Positions 42,975 to 51,974 of a DNA stretch of 64,000 nucleotides are shown piece by piece. The stretch is taken from the NCBI GenBank assembly GCA_041394605.1, contig JAWKHX010000005.1, positions 310,001 to 374,000 of the forward strand, written 5' to 3'. This DNA comes from UBA668 sp041394605 (GTDB lineage Bacteria; Actinomycetota; Acidimicrobiia; Acidimicrobiales; Ilumatobacteraceae). Made by a program: the position numbers and the translations under genes. Below the pieces are notes generated by a model. The model searched no databases. It was not told where the DNA came from and was given only the letters and a program-made list of their open reading frames with translations. Position 1 is the stretch's first letter, and each line of letters starts with the position of its first letter.

Positions 42975-44162
42975 TCAGTCGGCCTGGAGGACCAGGCCTT
43001 TCAGGTACTCGGCTTCGGGGAAGGCCAGCGGCACCGGGTGATCGCTCGGTTGGTGCAGGCGGCCGATGATCCGCACGGTGCGGCGGGCGTCCAGCGCGGC
43101 GCCGGCCACCACCTTCTGGAACAGCTCCATCGGCATCGCCCCGCTGCAACTCCACGTCATCAGCACGCCGCCGGGGGCCAGCAGCTTCACGGCCAAGAGG
43201 TTGAGGTCCTTGTAGGCCCGCGACGCCTTGTCCACCTGGGCCTCCGTGCTGGCCAGCTTGGGCGGGTCGAGCAGGATCAGGTCGAACTGGCGGGCGCGGT
43301 CGCGCAGCCCGCGTAGCGCGGTGAACGCATCGGCCTCCGCCAACTCGCCGACGTCCACCCCATTGAGTGACCCGTTGCGGGCAGCGATCGCCAGCGCCGG
43401 CCCCGACGAGTCGATCGTGGTGACGGCCGCAGCGCCCCGGGCTGCGGCGATCACGCTGAAGGCACCGGTGTACCCGAACACGTTCAGCACCCGGCGCCCG
43501 CCGGCCCACGCCGCGACAGCACTGCGGGCGTCGCGCTGGTCCAGGTAGAACCCGGTCTTGTGCCCGCCCGCCACGTCCACGGCGAAGCGGAAGCCGGCTT
43601 CGTGCGCCACGAGATCCGGTGACGGTGCGGATCCGCGCAGCAGCCCCACCCGTTCCGCCAGCCCCTCGCGCTCGCGTACGTCGGCGTCGCTGCGCTCGTA
43701 GACGCAGCCCACACCGGGCAATGCGGCGAGGGCATCGGCCAGCACCTCGCGCCATGCGTCCGCCCCGGCGGTGGTGAGTTGGCAGACCACCGTGTCGCCG
43801 TAGCGGTCGGCGACCAGGCCGGGCACGTCGTCGGCCTCGCTGAACACCAGTCGGGCGGCGTCGGTGCCGCCGTTGGCCAACAGCCCGTCCCGCCGCGCCG
43901 CTGCAGCAGCAACCCGGCCGGCTACGAACGCGGCGTCCACCACCTCGCCCGGTTCGAACGTCCACATCCGCGCCCGGATCTGCGAGGCCGGGCTGTAGGC
44001 CGCCCACCCGAACGCTGTGCCGTCGGCCGCCTTCACCAGCACCGTGTCGCCAGGGCCAGGCGCGCCGTCCACCCGCGCCACGCCGCCACTGAAGATCCAG
44101 GGGTGACGCCGCTTCAGCGAGCGGTCACGGTTGGCACGCAGCCACAGAGTGGGGGTGGTCAC
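42975..44162 (-). CDS. Class I SAM-dependent rRNA methyltransferase (RlmI/RlmK-like)
   Basis: A 395-residue RNA methyltransferase. The N-terminal PUA domain (RHPWIFSGGVARVDG, GFGWAAYS-like segment) is followed by an EEHEH-type middle domain (FSEADDVPGLVADRYG) and a Rossmann domain: NVFGYTGAFSVIAAARGA, DSSGPALAIAARN, LILLDPPKLAS, and MTWSCSGAM. RlmI makes 5-methylcytosine in 23S rRNA; the exact base is not known here. The GTG lies six bases behind TAACCT (44169-44174, minus strand), a leaderless arrangement. Confidence 0.85.
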   Translation of the reverse strand: MTTPTLWLRANRDRSLKRRHPWIFSGGVARVDGAPGPGDTVLVKAADGTAFGWAAYSPASQIRARMWTFEPGEVVDAAFVAGRVAAAAARRDGLLANGGTDAARLVFSEADDVPGLVADRYGDTVVCQLTTAGADAWREVLADALAALPGVGCVYERSDADVREREGLAERVGLLRGSAPSPDLVAHEAGFRFAVDVAGGHKTGFYLDQRDARSAVAAWAGGRRVLNVFGYTGAFSVIAAARGAAAVTTIDSSGPALAIAARNGSLNGVDVGELAEADAFTALRGLRDRARQFDLILLDPPKLASTEAQVDKASRAYKDLNLLAVKLLAPGGVLMTWSCSGAMPMELFQKVVAGAALDARRTVRIIGRLHQPSDHPVPLAFPEAEYLKGLVLQAD

Positions 44163-44180
44163 GCCCCCAGGTTAGGGAGG

Positions 44181-44699
44181 TCAGTGCAACGAGAGCTCGG
44201 ACGCACTGCCGCTGCTGACCAGCCAGCCGTCCTGCTCCATCTGCCGGCGGAGCAGTTCGTCCACCTGCTGGCGCAACAGCATGTTCTCGTGCACGCAGCC
44301 TTCCAGCGCCGACACCATCGCCCGCATCCGCTCCTCCATGGCGGCCACCTTGCCGGAGACGTCGCCGGTCAGCGCCGCGGCGCGGTTGTCCGGCCGGTTC
44401 TCCAGCGCCTCCAGGCGTCGGTTCACGTCGGAGCGCAGCGTGTCCAGCAGCCCGAACACGGTGGCCTGCGTGCGATCCAGGTCGGCGCGGGACTCCGCCC
44501 GCGCCTGCTCCACACCCTGCTGTGCGAGCGTGGCGTACGCGGCGGTCGCCGTGTACTGGGCCAGCACCTGCTGCTCCACCTTCACCATGCGGTCACGCAA
44601 CTCCACGGCCACCGAGGTCACACTCTCCTCGGAGCCGGGCTCGAGGAAGGGCCTGGTCAGCTCGTCGAACTCCAGCCAACTCTTCTCGCTGCGCCGCAT
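44181..44699 (-). CDS. Coiled-coil protein, unrecognised
   Basis: A 172-residue, mostly helical protein with heptad-like patterning through most of its length (VELRDRMVKVEQQVLAQY, TLRSDVNRRLEALENR, and GKVAAMEERMRAMVSALEG). There is no signal peptide or membrane helix. The ATG at 44699 has GAGGAG nine bases upstream. It is divergent from the major pilin and separated from it by the CTTGA-rich region, so a cytoplasmic role in the pilus system is possible but unproven. Confidence 0.7.
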   Translation of the reverse strand: MRRSEKSWLEFDELTRPFLEPGSEESVTSVAVELRDRMVKVEQQVLAQYTATAAYATLAQQGVEQARAESRADLDRTQATVFGLLDTLRSDVNRRLEALENRPDNRAAALTGDVSGKVAAMEERMRAMVSALEGCVHENMLLRQQVDELLRRQMEQDGWLVSSGSASELSLH

Positions 44700-44770
44700 C
44701 TCGTGGGTCTCCTCGTGATTCCAACCGGTGTTGGTGGTGCTGCTGCACGCGTGAGGTGTATCGGCCCGCA

Positions 44771-44837
44771 CTTGACCGGACTTGAGAAACACGTGACGAA
44801 GCATCTTGAGAATCCCTTGACGAAAATTCGGCTCAAG
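44771..44837. promoter_or_regulatory. CTTGA array upstream of the major pilin
   Basis: CTTGA occurs at 44771, 44781, 44805 and 44816, and its complement (in CTCAAG) at 44832-44837. The first two are exactly 10 bp apart and the next two 11 bp apart, so they face one side of the helix. A similar group lies upstream of the second pilin gene. A regulator binding site cluster is inferred. Confidence 0.45.
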
Positions 44838-44934
44838 CCGGTGACACCAACTCCCGAAACCTTGGTTGCGATCGTGCAGCCGGATGGCGGCCCGACGTTG
44901 TCAGTGGGACAGAACTCAGCGGGAGGAAACGCAC

Positions 44935-45288
44935 ATGCAGACCCACACGAAGAAGGACCGGGGTTTCACCCTCGTCGAGCTCTTGATCGTCATCGTGATC
45001 CTGGGCATCCTGGCCACCGTGACGGTGTTCGCCGTTCGTGGCATCACCAACAAGGGCCAGGAGTCGGCGTGCGCCGCCGACAAGAAGACCATCGAGGTTG
45101 CGGCCGAGGCCTACATGGCTCAGGTGGGCGACTACCCGGCCACGCTGGATGCGATGGTGAGCGAAGGCCTGCTGCGCAGCGCCGACAGCGCCAACTACAG
45201 CTACAGCTACACCAGCGGCACCGACACCACCTACACCCTCACGGGTACCGGTGAGTGCGCCGTGGCCACCACCACTGCTGCTCCCTGA
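44935..45288 (+). CDS. pilA: Type IV major pilin
   Basis: A 117-residue prepilin. A short basic leader (MQTHTKKDRG) is followed by FTLVELLIVIVILGILATV, the class III cleavage and methylation site (cut after Gly10, Phe+1, Glu+5) and the pilin spine. The globular head is only about 75 residues and ends in a Cys (GECAV) near the C-terminus, with a partner in ESACAADK, giving one likely disulfide. GGGAGGA is a strong ribosome site. It is followed by a terminator, so it can be made in excess over the minor pilins. Confidence 0.9.
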   Translation: MQTHTKKDRGFTLVELLIVIVILGILATVTVFAVRGITNKGQESACAADKKTIEVAAEAYMAQVGDYPATLDAMVSEGLLRSADSANYSYSYTSGTDTTYTLTGTGECAVATTTAAP

Positions 45289-45319
45289 TTCAGCATCGTC
45301 TGACTCACACAACGTCGAG

Positions 45320-45344
45320 ACGGCCGGGCCGAGTGCCCGGCCGT
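45320..45344 (+). terminator. Intrinsic terminator after pilA
   Basis: ACGGCCGGGC and GCCCGGCCGT form a perfect 10-bp stem with a 5-nt loop, followed by TT and, a few bases later, TTTT. It lies 31 bp after the pilA stop and separates pilA from the minor-pilin operon. Confidence 0.75.
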
Positions 45345-45360
45345 TTCGGCGTTTTCAACT

Positions 45361-45415
45361 TCAAGACATCTTGACGGATTGCCCCTTCAAGTCCCTACAC
45401 CCCCGGACCGATACT
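45361..45415 (+). promoter_or_regulatory. Promoter and CTTGA sites of the minor-pilin operon
   Basis: TCAAG (45361-45365), CTTGA (45370-45374) and TCAAG (45387-45391) lie within 31 bp. A possible promoter is TTCAAG (45386-45391), 18-bp spacer, GATACT (45410-45415), five bases before the GTG at 45421. The CTTGA sites repeat the pattern found upstream of pilA. Confidence 0.45.
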
Positions 45416-45420
45416 GAAGC

Positions 45421-45921
45421 GTGGTCCGGATTCGCGAGTCCCGTCCCGAGGCATGCCCCACCGAGCGGTGTGCCCGTGCCGAACAGCCCGTGCGCGACCG
45501 CGGGCTCGGTCTGGTCGAGGTGGTGGTCACCGTCACGATCATGGCCATCACGATGATCCCGTTGATGCTGGCCGCGCTGATGACCGTGCAGGCCTCGTCG
45601 GCCACCCGCACTGCCTCCCGAGTGGAGACCGTGCTGGCGAACGCCGCCGACCGGGTGAACCGCGCCGGTGAGTCCTGCGCCGGGTACGACGTGTACGTGC
45701 AAGCAGCGGCCCTGGCCGAGGGCTGGGATGCCGGCCAGGCGAGCGCCGTCTACCACTACTACGCGCCGGCCGCGAACCCGACGATCGCCGGCACCTGGGT
45801 GAATGGCACGTGCCCCGGCCTCACCCGCCCCGACGGCCTCGTCCAGAAGGTGACCATCTCCGTGACCAGCCCCGACGGCAAGGTCACCCGAACTCTCGAA
45901 GTGGTGAAGAGCGATGTCTGA
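45421..45921 (+). CDS. Minor pilin, PilV-like
   Basis: A 166-residue prepilin-like protein. The leader ends DRG, then LGLVEVVVTVTIMAITMIPLM forms the hydrophobic helix with Glu at +5. The head (about residues 60-166) has two Cys. It starts an operon with the vWA pilin and the PilX-like gene; its stop overlaps the next start by 8 bp. The GTG start at 45421 gives a 28-residue leader; a later start is possible. Role: minor pilin for assembly or priming, by position and motif. Confidence 0.75.
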   Translation: MVRIRESRPEACPTERCARAEQPVRDRGLGLVEVVVTVTIMAITMIPLMLAALMTVQASSATRTASRVETVLANAADRVNRAGESCAGYDVYVQAAALAEGWDAGQASAVYHYYAPAANPTIAGTWVNGTCPGLTRPDGLVQKVTISVTSPDGKVTRTLEVVKSDV

Positions 45922-48502
45922 TCGAAGCACACGAGCCGAGAAGTCCGAGACGACCATGCGCGCCAGGCGGGCCGAGCGGCGCCGCCTCCGGCGCGACCGT
46001 GGGGTCACCCTGCCCGAGTTGCTGATCACGATCGTGATCACCGGCACGCTGGTGACCGCCATGGCCACGGCGACGATGGTCATCATCAACCAGAACGACA
46101 ACAGCGAGGGCCGGGTGAACAACGCCCGGTCCGAGACCGCGGTGGGCATCTGGATGCCGAGCGACCTGGCCTCCGCCGAAGATGTGGACACCTCGCCCGG
46201 AGCCAGCCCGTGCGGCACCTTGTGCCCGCCCGACGTGAACGTCAGCGGTTCCAACGCGCTGATGCTGACCTGGCACGGCTACATCGAGGGCGACACCGAG
46301 GCCATCCCCACCACCACGGTGGTGTCGTACCGGTACGTGCAGGTGGGCGACGAGTGGCAGATCATCCGGGTGGAGTGCTACTCGGTGGGCGACGGCGCGC
46401 CCGACTGCTCGCAGATCACGATGCTCCACAACGTGGACCCGCCGCCGCCCGGTACCGAGTACTTCCCCGGCGTGACCTCGCCGACGTGGGTCATGCTGGT
46501 GACGCTGGCCGTGGACCCGGCGGACCCGGGTGACGGCACCGACGTCACCAACGGCCAGGACCCCACGTATTACGTGAAGAACGGCCGCCGGGTCACCGTG
46601 ACCATCAACGGTGGTGGCGATGTGGCCGGCGCCGGTGGTGGTCAGGACCAGATCACGCTCAGCGCGGGTGGCACCAACCGCGAGCCCGACCTGGGCACGA
46701 ACGTGGTGTCGGCGTCGCCGACGTTCGCCGCGACGCGGTCGCGCTGTGGTGGCAACTTCGGCCTGATGGTGGACACCTCGGGGTCGATCGGCGGCAACAT
46801 GAGCTATGTCCGTCAGGGCATCGTGGCGTTCATCAACGCCTTCGCCGGCACCCCGGTGAGGCTGCAAGTGGTGCGGTTCTCCAGCACCGCCTCCACGCTG
46901 GGCTCCGGCTCCGGTTGGTCGCGGTACTTCGACATGCTCAACGAGAGCGATGTTGCCGAACTGATCTCGCTGGTCGGCGGCCTGTCGTCCGGTGGCAGCA
47001 CCAACTGGGAGGACGCCTTCTTCCGCATGTTCCACAACAGCGACGGCTCGGTGCAGCAGGTGCTGCCGAGCACGCTGATCCTCTTCACCGACGGCATGCC
47101 GACCTACAACCGGCTCAATGCCACGTCGGCGTCGGCCCCCGCGGTGGCGCATCCCGATGACACGGGCCTGCCGGGCGCCAGCGGTAGCTCGTACAACCAG
47201 CTGTCGTGGAACCGGGCCAACCGGATCATCCGTGAGTACGAGGTGGACCTGGAGAAGTTCGTGGGCGTGTACGTGGGCACCGACGTGAACGGTCAATCCA
47301 CGTGGATCGAACAGGGACAGGGATATCACCTGGCGAACTTCGAGCGTGGCTACCACTTCACGTGGGAGCAAGGCTTCCACCTGGCGGACTTCGAGCGCGG
47401 CTACCGGTACACCTACCAGCGCGCCAACAGCGGCCTCACCTACGAGTACTACTCGGGCGGCCGGTGGCGGTCGACCACCCGCTCCAACTACGAGTCGAAC
47501 AACGAATCACCCGGCGATGCCGACGGCTGGCGGGCCAGGGTGAGGGGCTCGCTGGGCAGCTGGCGCTCGACGAGCGAGGCCAACTACCTGGCCAGCAACC
47601 TCACCGAGGACGAGTCCGACGGCTTCCGCGCCATCGTCAACTACAGCTCGCCCTACTCCTTCTGGGAGCCGGTGTCGGAGGCGGAGTACAACGCCAACAA
47701 CTGGACCTCCGACGAGAGCGACGGCTGGCGGGCCAACGCGTCCTACTCGGCGCCGTTCAACTACTGGTCCACCGTCAGCCAGTCCACCTACAACGCCAAC
47801 AACACCACGTCCGACGACACCGACGGCTGGCGGCAGTCCACGGCCTACTCCTCCCCGTTCACCATTTGGGAGCCGACCACAGAAGCGCTGTACAACGCCA
47901 ACAACTACAGCTCCACGGACACCGACGGTTGGCGGGCCACGAAGGTCTACGAGGAGCCGTACACGTTCCACGAGGGTTCCTCCAGCTACTCCCGGTACAA
48001 CCGCGACATCCTGAAGGATCTCGTGGCGCCCGGTGGTGTGGTGCCGGCCATCCCGGCCGGGGGTCCGTACACCAACGCTGCTGAGGCCACGTACTACGAG
48101 TTGCCGGCCTGGTCGCAGTTCTCCTCGGCGATGACCAGCGTGGCGCTGGCGGAGTGCGGCGGCACGGTGACCGTCCAGACTCGGGTGGGCGGCAGTGCCG
48201 CAGCAGACCCGTTCACGTATCAGAACTCGGTGGACCTGACCACGGCCACGACCAGCTCGCAGTTCCGCAGCGGCACGTTCGACTTCGACCTTGCCGGTGG
48301 CGTGAGTCTGGACGCAGAGATCACCCAGCTGAACCTCTCGAGCAACACCCACTACGAGCCCGTCGGGTGGTCGTGTACATCGAGCGGCGCTCCCTACCCG
48401 TTCACCACAACACCGATCGACGGAGGGCCATGGCAGAAGATCAGCCTGACGGTCAGCCCCAATGAGGCGATCTCCTGCATCCAGACGGTGAGGCTCGTAT
48501 GA
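45914..48502 (+). CDS. vWA-domain modular pilin with internal tandem repeats
   Basis: An 862-residue prepilin-fold protein. A basic 30-residue leader ends in Gly30; VTLPELLITIVITGTLVTAM follows with Glu at +5, as in type IV prepilins. After a pilin head (to about residue 270) comes a von Willebrand A domain with full MIDAS: DTSGS at about 287, Thr in GGSTNWEDA, and TDGMP at about 393. Between vWA strand KFVGVYVGT and its last helix lie GYHLANFERGYHF-type repeats and five 32-34 residue repeats (about 515-685). Their consensus holds Y-x-A-N-N and D-G-W-R. In Streptococcus sanguinis, vWA-bearing pilins are pilus-tip adhesins; the same is inferred here. It overlaps the next gene by ATGA. Confidence 0.82.
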   Translation: MSDRSTRAEKSETTMRARRAERRRLRRDRGVTLPELLITIVITGTLVTAMATATMVIINQNDNSEGRVNNARSETAVGIWMPSDLASAEDVDTSPGASPCGTLCPPDVNVSGSNALMLTWHGYIEGDTEAIPTTTVVSYRYVQVGDEWQIIRVECYSVGDGAPDCSQITMLHNVDPPPPGTEYFPGVTSPTWVMLVTLAVDPADPGDGTDVTNGQDPTYYVKNGRRVTVTINGGGDVAGAGGGQDQITLSAGGTNREPDLGTNVVSASPTFAATRSRCGGNFGLMVDTSGSIGGNMSYVRQGIVAFINAFAGTPVRLQVVRFSSTASTLGSGSGWSRYFDMLNESDVAELISLVGGLSSGGSTNWEDAFFRMFHNSDGSVQQVLPSTLILFTDGMPTYNRLNATSASAPAVAHPDDTGLPGASGSSYNQLSWNRANRIIREYEVDLEKFVGVYVGTDVNGQSTWIEQGQGYHLANFERGYHFTWEQGFHLADFERGYRYTYQRANSGLTYEYYSGGRWRSTTRSNYESNNESPGDADGWRARVRGSLGSWRSTSEANYLASNLTEDESDGFRAIVNYSSPYSFWEPVSEAEYNANNWTSDESDGWRANASYSAPFNYWSTVSQSTYNANNTTSDDTDGWRQSTAYSSPFTIWEPTTEALYNANNYSSTDTDGWRATKVYEEPYTFHEGSSSYSRYNRDILKDLVAPGGVVPAIPAGGPYTNAAEATYYELPAWSQFSSAMTSVALAECGGTVTVQTRVGGSAAADPFTYQNSVDLTTATTSSQFRSGTFDFDLAGGVSLDAEITQLNLSSNTHYEPVGWSCTSSGAPYPFTTTPIDGGPWQKISLTVSPNEAISCIQTVRLV

Positions 48503-49950
48503 GGAAGCCCCGACCCGCACGTCCGGTGAGGGACAAGGGCTCGGCCCTGATGCTCTGCATCGTGTTCGTGCTGCTCGGCTCGCTGCTGCTCGTGCCGCTG
48601 CTGCGCTACACGGCCACGGTGATCCGCGCCAACGGGCAGCAGCGCACGAAGATCAACGCTGCCGAGGTGGCCCGGGGTGCCCTGCGCACCTCGATGGCCA
48701 GCCCGGAGGCGCTCTACGACGTGTGCAGCAACTCGGGCCTCCACACTGCGGTGGAACTGGCCGTTCCGGACCTGGGCATGCCGGTGCACGTGGAGTGCAC
48801 CACCGTGAAGAGCGCCACCGAACTGAACTCCAGCGAACTGCGGTTGGCGATGGCCACCACGGTGGCCGGCTCGGTGCTGCCGCAGGGTCTGGTGGGCACG
48901 CCGTATGCAGACTCCGGTTCGCTCGACACCTCGGCGTGGATCGCCCAGACCACCAGCGAGAGCCAGGCCGGGATGATCTTCCTGCCCCAGTTGCCCTCGC
49001 ACGCGCTGAACCACCCGGCCACCGGCGGCTACATGATGCCGTCCTGGGCCGGCAACTGCCGGGTGTTCTTCCCCGGCACGTACTCCGAGCCGGTGCTGAT
49101 CAACGACGACACGCCCACGTACTTCGCGTCCGGCGTGTACTACTTCGAGGACTCCGTGACCTTCAGCGGTCCGGCCGACGTGGTGATCGGCCAGGGTGCC
49201 ATCCCCGGTTGTGCGGAGGACCAGGACGCGGCGTTCAACGCCATCAATGCACCGTTCACCCCGAACGTGTCCGGCCTCGGTGCCACGTTCATCTTCGGGG
49301 ACGCCGGTCGCCTGGTGGTGACCGACGGCGGCGCAACGGTGGGTCCGTCGGTGCAGTTCAACTCCCGCCTGGTGGACCCGACGGACGTGGGCAGCCAGGT
49401 GTCGGCCGGTGTGTCGATCGTGTCGGTCAACGGCGTCACGGCGGGCTCCACGTCCAGCTCCGCGCTGGAGATCCCCGGCGTCATCTCGGTGCCCAAGTCG
49501 TACGCCGAGTTCCACCCCGGCGACGGCACCCCGGCCGTCGACGCGGCGAGCGCCAGCTACCACCCGTCCACGCTGATCCCGACGGTCAGCCCCGACCCGC
49601 CGAACCCGTCGATCATCGACATCCAGCTCACCGGCCCTGGTTCGACCTTGCTGTTCGTGCCCGGCTACACCGCCGTGCCGCAGGGCACGATCTCGGTGTA
49701 CGTGGCACCCGGCATGGGTGCGGGCAAGTCGGTGCAGATCGTCGGCGGGGTTCTCACCGCTCAGGTGGTGCAGTCCACCGACCTGCCCGAGGTGAACCAG
49801 ATCGGCCACCTCAACCGGATCGTCCAGAAGACGTTCAAGATCGTCGCCACCACCATCGGCCAGGAGCCCAACATCGTCTCCGTGGCGCTGGTGCAGGTGA
49901 ACGACTACGGCGAGTACGCGATCAACTCCTGGGTCACCACCACCGAGTGA
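48499..49950 (+). CDS. PilX-like pilus assembly protein
   Basis: A 483-residue protein with a basic start (MRKPRPARPVRDKG) and one N-terminal hydrophobic helix (ALMLCIVFVLLGSLLLVPLL) without the pilin Glu+5, as in PilX/PilX-N-terminal proteins. The rest is an extracellular beta-rich region with many Ser/Thr/Gly residues and a few Cys. It starts within the vWA pilin stop (ATGA), so it belongs to the same operon and probably to the same tip or priming complex. Function inferred from order and topology. Confidence 0.65.
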   Translation: MRKPRPARPVRDKGSALMLCIVFVLLGSLLLVPLLRYTATVIRANGQQRTKINAAEVARGALRTSMASPEALYDVCSNSGLHTAVELAVPDLGMPVHVECTTVKSATELNSSELRLAMATTVAGSVLPQGLVGTPYADSGSLDTSAWIAQTTSESQAGMIFLPQLPSHALNHPATGGYMMPSWAGNCRVFFPGTYSEPVLINDDTPTYFASGVYYFEDSVTFSGPADVVIGQGAIPGCAEDQDAAFNAINAPFTPNVSGLGATFIFGDAGRLVVTDGGATVGPSVQFNSRLVDPTDVGSQVSAGVSIVSVNGVTAGSTSSSALEIPGVISVPKSYAEFHPGDGTPAVDAASASYHPSTLIPTVSPDPPNPSIIDIQLTGPGSTLLFVPGYTAVPQGTISVYVAPGMGAGKSVQIVGGVLTAQVVQSTDLPEVNQIGHLNRIVQKTFKIVATTIGQEPNIVSVALVQVNDYGEYAINSWVTTTE

Positions 49951-50031
49951 CTGCCACCCCCGGTTCGGGGATGGGGTGCGGGCCGCCGGCTGCCGGTGGA
50001 GCGTTCAGGCAAGTGAGATGAACGGCTCGCG

Positions 50032-50751
50032 TCAGCGGACGAGTTCCATGCGCATGCCGGCGGTGTCCCACGCAGGGTCCAGCGGCAGACGCTGCATCGC
50101 CCGGCCGGCAGCCCGGCGGGCGGTCCACACCAGACCGGCAGCCTGCAGCACGTGCAGTTGGGCCGCACCCTTCGGCGGGGTACGCATCACCACTTCCTCC
50201 ACGCCGGGCAGCTTGTCGCGGATCAGGCCGACCCGCTCGACCAGCCCGTCGGGCTGATGGGGTGAGCTGGTCAGCGGCCGGTCGCCGTTCAACTGGGCGA
50301 ACGACAGGTCCGGGTGGGCGGCGAAGAACGTCCGCTGGTGGAACGGCTGGAACTCGCGCTCGGCCTCACGCAGCCACTTGAAGCGGCGCAGGTCGTCGTT
50401 GGTCAGCCACGGCTCCAGCTCACGTGCCGCCTCGCGGGTCTCGGCCCGCAGCGCAGCGCGTGACGGGGTGGCCCGCACGGCGACGCGGCGCGGCCACCCG
50501 ATGAGCTCCATCGCCTCGAGGTCGCATTCCCGGTACGGCCCGGCGGGTTCGTCGCTGAACCCGATCGGGCACCAGATGGCGGCCGCGTCGAACTTCGGCC
50601 GGTAGTCCAGCACGTCGATGAGTTGACGGACGACCTCCGGCTCGTCGGCGTTCACGGTCACACCCGCAAGGCGGGCGGGCACGATCAGCCAGCCGCCCGG
50701 GCACGGCACGACCCCGGCGATGATCTTGTAGGGCAGGCGTTGTGCGGGCAT
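50032..50751 (-). CDS. DUF429-like protein
   Basis: A 239-residue protein that resembles DUF429, a predicted RNase H-fold nuclease family: GVVPCPGGWLIVPARL at the N-terminus, AAIWCPIGFSDEPAGPYRECDLEA, LIGWPRRVAVRATPSR, and HPDLSFAQLNG. The family's first acidic residue, usually in GxDGxxxGW, is not seen here, so catalysis is uncertain. The ATG has GGAGG six bases upstream and lies 19 bp after the pilT stop, so it is probably cotranscribed with pilT, with no evident link to pili. Confidence 0.6.
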   Translation of the reverse strand: MPAQRLPYKIIAGVVPCPGGWLIVPARLAGVTVNADEPEVVRQLIDVLDYRPKFDAAAIWCPIGFSDEPAGPYRECDLEAMELIGWPRRVAVRATPSRAALRAETREAARELEPWLTNDDLRRFKWLREAEREFQPFHQRTFFAAHPDLSFAQLNGDRPLTSSPHQPDGLVERVGLIRDKLPGVEEVVMRTPPKGAAQLHVLQAAGLVWTARRAAGRAMQRLPLDPAWDTAGMRMELVR

Positions 50752-50770
50752 GGCCGCCTCCGATCAGGGC

Positions 50771-51922
50771 TCAGACGCCGGCGAGTGTGCCGGCGCCGGT
50801 GGTGGCGACCTGGCCGGCCATCATCGTGGCCTGCGCCTGCGCCTGCGAGCGCTGGGTGGCCGCCTGGGCCAGGATCTCCTTCGGGTACTGGCTGGCTTCC
50901 ACCGCAACTTCGTAGTCGATGATGCCGCTGGCCACCAGGCGGGCCAGGTCCATCTCGATGGTCTGCATGCCGTCCTGCTGGCCGCTCACCATCATGTTGC
51001 GCAACTGGCGGGTCTTGCCTTCCCGCAGCAGGTTGCGGACGGCTTCGTTGGCCATCAGCACCTCGTACGCGGCCACTCGGCCACCGCCCATGGCGGGCAG
51101 CAGACGCTGGCTGATCACGCCCTGCAGCGAGCCGGCCAGCATGACCTGGATCTGGTCGCGCCGCTCGGCGGGGAACACGTCCACGATGCGGTCGAGGGCC
51201 TGGGCGGCGTCGTTGGTGTGCAGGGTGGCGAACACGAGGTGACCGGTCTCGGCCAGCGTCAGGGTGATGCTGATCGAGTCCAGGTCGCGCATTTCGCCGA
51301 GGAGGATGACGTCGGGGTCCTCACGCAGGGCGCTGCGCAGACCCTCGGTGAAGCCGACCACGTCGGTGCCGACCTCACGCTGGTTGACCATCGCCAACTT
51401 GTGGTGGTGGAGGTATTCCACCGGATCTTCGATGGTCAGGATGTGCAGGGGGCGGGTCTCGTTGATCCGGTCGATCATCGCCGCCAGGGTGGTGCTCTTA
51501 CCGGAGCCGGTCGGCCCCACCACCAGCACCAGGCCGTACGGCCGTTCCAGCAGGGTGGTGGCGGCCGGTGGGGCGCCCAGTTCCTCCAGCGAACGCACGC
51601 GGAAGGGGATGACACGAAGGGCAAGAGCCAGGCTGTTGCGCTGCATGAACGCGTTGGCACGGAACCGGCCGATGGATTCCAGGCCGAACGAGAAGTCCAC
51701 CTGCATGCGGTCGGCCAGCTCCGCCTTCTGGTGCTCGTTGAGCAGGGAGTAGACCATCCGGTCGCAGTCCTCCGGCTCCAGCAGCGGGACACCCTCGAAG
51801 GGCACCAGCACGCCGTCGCGGCGGGCCGTGGCCGGACGGCCGACGGTGAGGTGAAGGTCGCTGGCGCCGGCGGCGATCGTCGCCTGGAGGAGCGTCACCA
51901 GCATCGGGTCCGGGTTGAACAT
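50771..51922 (-). CDS. pilT: Twitching motility / pilus retraction ATPase PilT
   Basis: A 383-residue secretion ATPase. The N-terminal PAS-like part (SDLHLTVGRPATARRDG) is followed by Walker A GPTGSGKSTTL, the Asp box TIEDPVEYLHHH, Walker B LLGEMRDLDS, and the His box HTNDAAQALDRI, then AYEVLMANEAVRNLLREGK. These match PilT, which depolymerises the pilus. No extension ATPase PilB or platform PilC is in the window. An alternative is a PilT paralogue (PilU), but PilT fits best. Divergent from the prepilin peptidase gene. Confidence 0.93.
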   Translation of the reverse strand: MFNPDPMLVTLLQATIAAGASDLHLTVGRPATARRDGVLVPFEGVPLLEPEDCDRMVYSLLNEHQKAELADRMQVDFSFGLESIGRFRANAFMQRNSLALALRVIPFRVRSLEELGAPPAATTLLERPYGLVLVVGPTGSGKSTTLAAMIDRINETRPLHILTIEDPVEYLHHHKLAMVNQREVGTDVVGFTEGLRSALREDPDVILLGEMRDLDSISITLTLAETGHLVFATLHTNDAAQALDRIVDVFPAERRDQIQVMLAGSLQGVISQRLLPAMGGGRVAAYEVLMANEAVRNLLREGKTRQLRNMMVSGQQDGMQTIEMDLARLVASGIIDYEVAVEASQYPKEILAQAATQRSQAQAQATMMAGQVATTGAGTLAGV

Positions 51923-51974
51923 CTTGGGCTAGCCTCCGTGTCGGCGCCGCTCGCAGCGACGGCCGTTGCTCGTC

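Noticed and set aside
44805..44837. CTTGAG...CTCAAG as an HspR (HAIR) operator
   Set aside because: The half-sites are 21 bp apart instead of 7, and the context is a pilin promoter; the CTTGA cluster explains it better.
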